DNA of 8,835 nt. It comes from UBA6164 sp045107135. GTDB lineage: Bacteria > Patescibacteriota > Gracilibacteria > BD1-5 > UBA6164. A program made the translations under genes and the position numbers. Where the stretch lies: contig JASFZI010000069.1 of NCBI GenBank assembly GCA_045107135.1, positions 1 to 8,835 on the forward strand. The letters are read 5' to 3'. The notes below the pieces were generated by a model. The model did not search any database. It had not been told where the DNA came from and was given only the letters and a program-made list of their open reading frames with translations. This document shows positions 5,567 through 8,835 of the stretch, in pieces (the stretch's first letter is position 1; each line of letters begins with the position of its first letter).

Positions 5567-8500
5567 AATCCCAGTTATTCTTTTGACTATCATAATAGAA
5601 GATAGGAATAATAATAAGAGTTAGTATAGAACTAATCAATAATCCCCATATTATTGCCCAGGCAAGTCCACTCCATACAGGGTCTCATACAATTGTAGCA
5701 GCTCATAAGACTGTTGTTAATGATGTTAGGATGATAGGTTTGAATCTAGTATATCATGCTTTTAGTAGAGCATCTTTTAAAGTAAGTCCATTTTCTTTCA
5801 TAATATTTATATATTCTACAAGTATAATAGAATTTCAAACAACTATTCATGCAAGAGCAATAACTCATATCATAGATGTCGCAGAGAAATACTCATTATT
5901 AAAAATATATAGAATTGAAAATCATGGAAAAACTCATATAAAACCAAGTAAAAATGCAATCATTATAATTCCAGCTACTCTAAAATTTTTAAATTGTCCA
6001 ACCAGTAATAAATAGATTCATAGTAATGCTAAAATCATAGCTGTTCATAAATCCTTAAATGTATCCATGGTTAATTCCCATTCTCATCACCATTCTACTG
6101 TATATTTTTTTCAATCTTTTAATCAGATATAATTAATTTCATAAGGATTCCAGAAATCTATTTTATATTCATTAGTTAGAAAATCATCAGATTTTAGCAT
6201 TTTGAATAATTGAATTTGAGGATATATCAATGAGTTATCTCACATTTCTCATGATACACTATATACTATCTCTCTTTTATCTGTTTCAATTACTCATCAG
6301 ACAAAAGTAATTTCTTTTTTGGTAAAACTACTTAGAGGAATATATTTTCAATTTGCATTTAAAAAACTAATAGTATCAAGTATATCACTACTCGTATTTT
6401 CATCATCTCTTACTTTTATAATAATATTAGTAGCTTCAAGAGAATTATCATTTGTAGAAAGTATAATATCTTTTCCAGAGATAATAGTGGAAAGAGTAGA
6501 AACTATATCTGAAGTAAGAAGTCATGCATTATTTAAAGCATCATGATCAATAACTAAATTAATTTTCTTGTACGTAGTAGGGAAGTTATTATATACATCT
6601 ACAATATTTTGTGTTCAAGCAATTTTTTCTACCTCAAGTTGTACTTTTTTTGTAAAGTTAATCAAATTTTTTTCAGAAGCATTTCATTTTATTTTAGCAA
6701 GAAATGTTGATTTAACTGGTGGTCCAGGAGGATCTTCTAAAAGCTGGATTTTTATATCTGGATATTTTTCAAGAAGATGTGCTTTTAATAGAGGTCTTAT
6801 ATTTATTGTATATTCCTCTGAAGATATTCTTTTGTTTCCAGTAGTTTCTTTATATGAATCAGGGGTAAGTAAGTTTATTCTACTTGATAGTTGATTTTCT
6901 CAATTTCTTGTACTACCTCCACGGAATAAATTAGCAAAATCATCCATAAATGATTGTCATATGGTAATAGATATATTATCAATCATAATATCATTTTTAA
7001 AGAAATCATGCATAGATGTTTCTACAGATTTCATTTTTTCTATAGACCATCATCTAGGAGCGTCTACCCAAATATATATTTGATTTTGATTTGATTTTGG
7101 AAGCATTCTTGCTTTAAATATTCCACCATATATTGGTCCTAAAACAACAAGTATCAAGGTCAACCAAAATACTATTCTTACAATAGTTCTTTTTTTCTTT
7201 TTACCATTTTCGTCTCATAAAAATTTTTCCATAAATATAAGATAATATTTTCTTATACTTATTCTTTTCACTTTTTTAGGTTTATCCTCTTGCCCATTAG
7301 GTTCAGAATCTTTTGTTAAATAATAACTTAACCATGGATTTACAGTAAGCGCTATAATAGTAGAAAATACTGAAGCTATTAGTGCAAATTTTGGAATAGG
7401 TCACATATATTCTCACATCATTCCAGTTACAAAGAACATAGAACCAAAAGCAAGTAATCTAGTAATAGTAGACAAAATTACTCATATTTGTACTTCTTTG
7501 ATAGCAATCAAAATAGCTTCTAGTTTAGTTTTTCAATTTTTGAATCTATTTTTTAAATGTCTATTAATATTTTCTACTACAACTGTAGCATCATCAACTA
7601 GCATTCAAAGTACTAAAATAAGGGCAAATAGAGATATTCTATTAATATTTTCTCACAGTATAAGAGTTACTATAAATACTGAAAAAAGAGTTAGAGGAAT
7701 ACTAATCGCAACATTTAGTGCATTTTTGAATCATAGTGCAAATCCTAGTATAATTATAACAATTAAAATACTTTGCATAAGATTTATCAAAAGCATATTA
7801 GTTGCTTCTTTTGCAGTTTTTCATTCATCTTGGATAATATCTATATTGATATTTTTTGGTAATTCTTTTTTTAGAATATCTATTCTTTTTTTGATAGCAT
7901 CTGTTACTACTACAGTATTACTTCAAGTTTGTTTTCAAAACCCTATAAAGACAGCTTCTTTTCAATCTATAGTTGATGTTTTATCAATTCTATTAATTCC
8001 ATATCTTATATCTGCTATATCACCTAAATATATAGATTCTCAGAAACTATTTTTTATTACAGTTTTTTCTAGTTGAGTAATGGTATTTAGTTTTCCATCT
8101 ACGTTAATAAAAAACTTTTCTCAGTTAGGTAGGTTAATATCTCAAATTCATCTATTAAGATTATTACTTTGTATAATATTATTAATATTATTGATATCTA
8201 TATTTCTTGACTCAAGTATTTTTGTATCAATTTCTATAATTAAATCTTTTTTAAATCATCATACTATATCCATAGTAGTAATGTTATCTAGTGTTTTTAT
8301 ACCTTCTTTGATAATATTTGCTATTTGACGAAGATAAATATATTTTTCTTCTGTTGACATATTAGCAGTACTACTTATAGAAAAAGTTATTTGTGGTAAT
8401 TCTTCAGGATCTATAGTTTTAATAATAGGCAATCATACTCATAGAGGTTTTGATTCAGTATTTTCATTAATTTTTTGTATTAATCTTATTTTTGCTTTTT

Positions 8501-8810
8501 CTTGATCAACTCATACATGGAACTTTGCCATGATTCATGAAAAACCTTCTCCTGATATTCAATAGACTTCATCAATACCTTCTAGCTCCATTATCTTGTT
8601 TTCTACTTCTGAAGTTATATATGTATTTACTTCAGTAGGAGTCAATCAAGGGGCATTAACTTGTATTTGAAAAGCAGGAACAATAATTGTAGGGTTATAT
8701 TGTTTAGGTAAGCTAAAATAACTACTTATTCAAGTTATGAAAGTAGCTATAACCAACACAAGAGTTAGTTTTCAGTTTTCTATAAAAAATTTTGCTAGAT
8801 TTTGAAACAT
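5565..8810 (-). CDS. RND efflux transporter, HAE-1/AcrB-like, full length (code 25)
   Basis: This is an intact 1081-residue inner-membrane drug/proton antiporter type protein (family usually about 1,030-1,060). TM1 is at 15-33, the first porter loop runs to about 338, TM2-TM6 are at about 338-497 and TM7 at about 540-558, followed by the second porter loop and the last five TMs (about 918-1075). TM4 carries the proton-relay pair Asp406-Asp407 in G-M-L-V-D-D-A, equivalent to AcrB Asp407/408. TM11 has Arg1022 before P-I-I-L-T-S. At the position of AcrB Lys940 in TM10 the sequence is G-I-V-V-G-N, so Gly992, itself a TGA codon, replaces lysine. The C terminus, W-S-G-L-A-W-A-I-I, is typical. No Shine-Dalgarno sequence precedes the ATG. 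No membrane-fusion partner or outer-membrane channel lies in the window; one could lie beyond 8835. The substrate is unknown. Confidence 0.96.
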
Positions 8811-8835
8811 AATATGTTAGTTTTTAATAAAATTA

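Noticed and set aside
5731..8328. Several long plus-strand open frames
   Set aside because: They lie opposite the RND transporter, which is intact over 1081 codons with all family motifs; they are antisense shadows with no family resemblance.
1..8835. CRISPR array, insertion sequence, attachment site or tRNA
   Set aside because: No spaced repeats, terminal inverted repeats with a transposase, or tRNA cloverleaf were seen; no target-site duplication flanks pyrF or the cassette.

Overview
This window reads as a chromosomal fragment of an AT-rich Absconditabacteria (SR1) or Gracilibacteria-type bacterium using genetic code 25, in which UGA encodes glycine. With TGA as a stop, most of the coding capacity falls apart. 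With TGA as Gly, four complete genes and one partial gene open, and the new glycines land on invariant family positions: the Gly-rich ATP-binding boxes of a histidine kinase, the Asp-Gly turn of a response regulator, and many RND-transporter glycines. Tryptophan is still TGG, and the genes end in TAA or TAG.

Layout. 1-657 (+) is the 3' end of a prephenate-dehydratase-like protein with two tandem ACT domains. 685-732 is a bidirectional terminator. 773-1534 (-) is pyrF, with its own near-consensus promoter and perfect Shine-Dalgarno sequence. 1719-2196 (+) is an unrecognised gene split in two by a 10-bp tandem duplication. 2210-2752 (+) is a compact unit running from promoter to terminator, GC-rich at its centre, with two very small ORFs. 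2762-3499 holds a promoter region with direct repeats, two palindromes, a small exported Lys/Glu-rich protein and a terminator. 3530-5520 holds a second copy of the direct-repeat promoter, then an OmpR-type response regulator and its histidine kinase overlapping as TAATG. 5525-5566 is a terminator shared with the convergent gene at 5565-8810 (-), a full-length RND efflux transporter.

Two kinds of gene are interleaved. The host-type genes use TGA for most glycines, are about 22-28% GC in lines counted by hand, and show no recognisable Shine-Dalgarno sequence. pyrF and the 2.2-2.75 kb cassette have no in-frame TGA, are clearly richer in GC (about 37-57% in sampled lines), carry strong Shine-Dalgarno sequences and near-consensus sigma-70 promoters (TTGACT-N16-TATAAC and TTGACT-N16-TATAAA). 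The simplest reading is that they came from a standard-code bacterium; a contig chimera is the main alternative for the cassette.

The most coherent native system is the right half. A small secreted helical protein and a two-component system share the same promoter architecture: paired TTCTTA direct repeats 11 bp apart, then 16 bp, then a TAnnAT -10. This suggests a self-controlled envelope-sensing regulon resembling CpxP/CpxRA in layout, next to an efflux pump.
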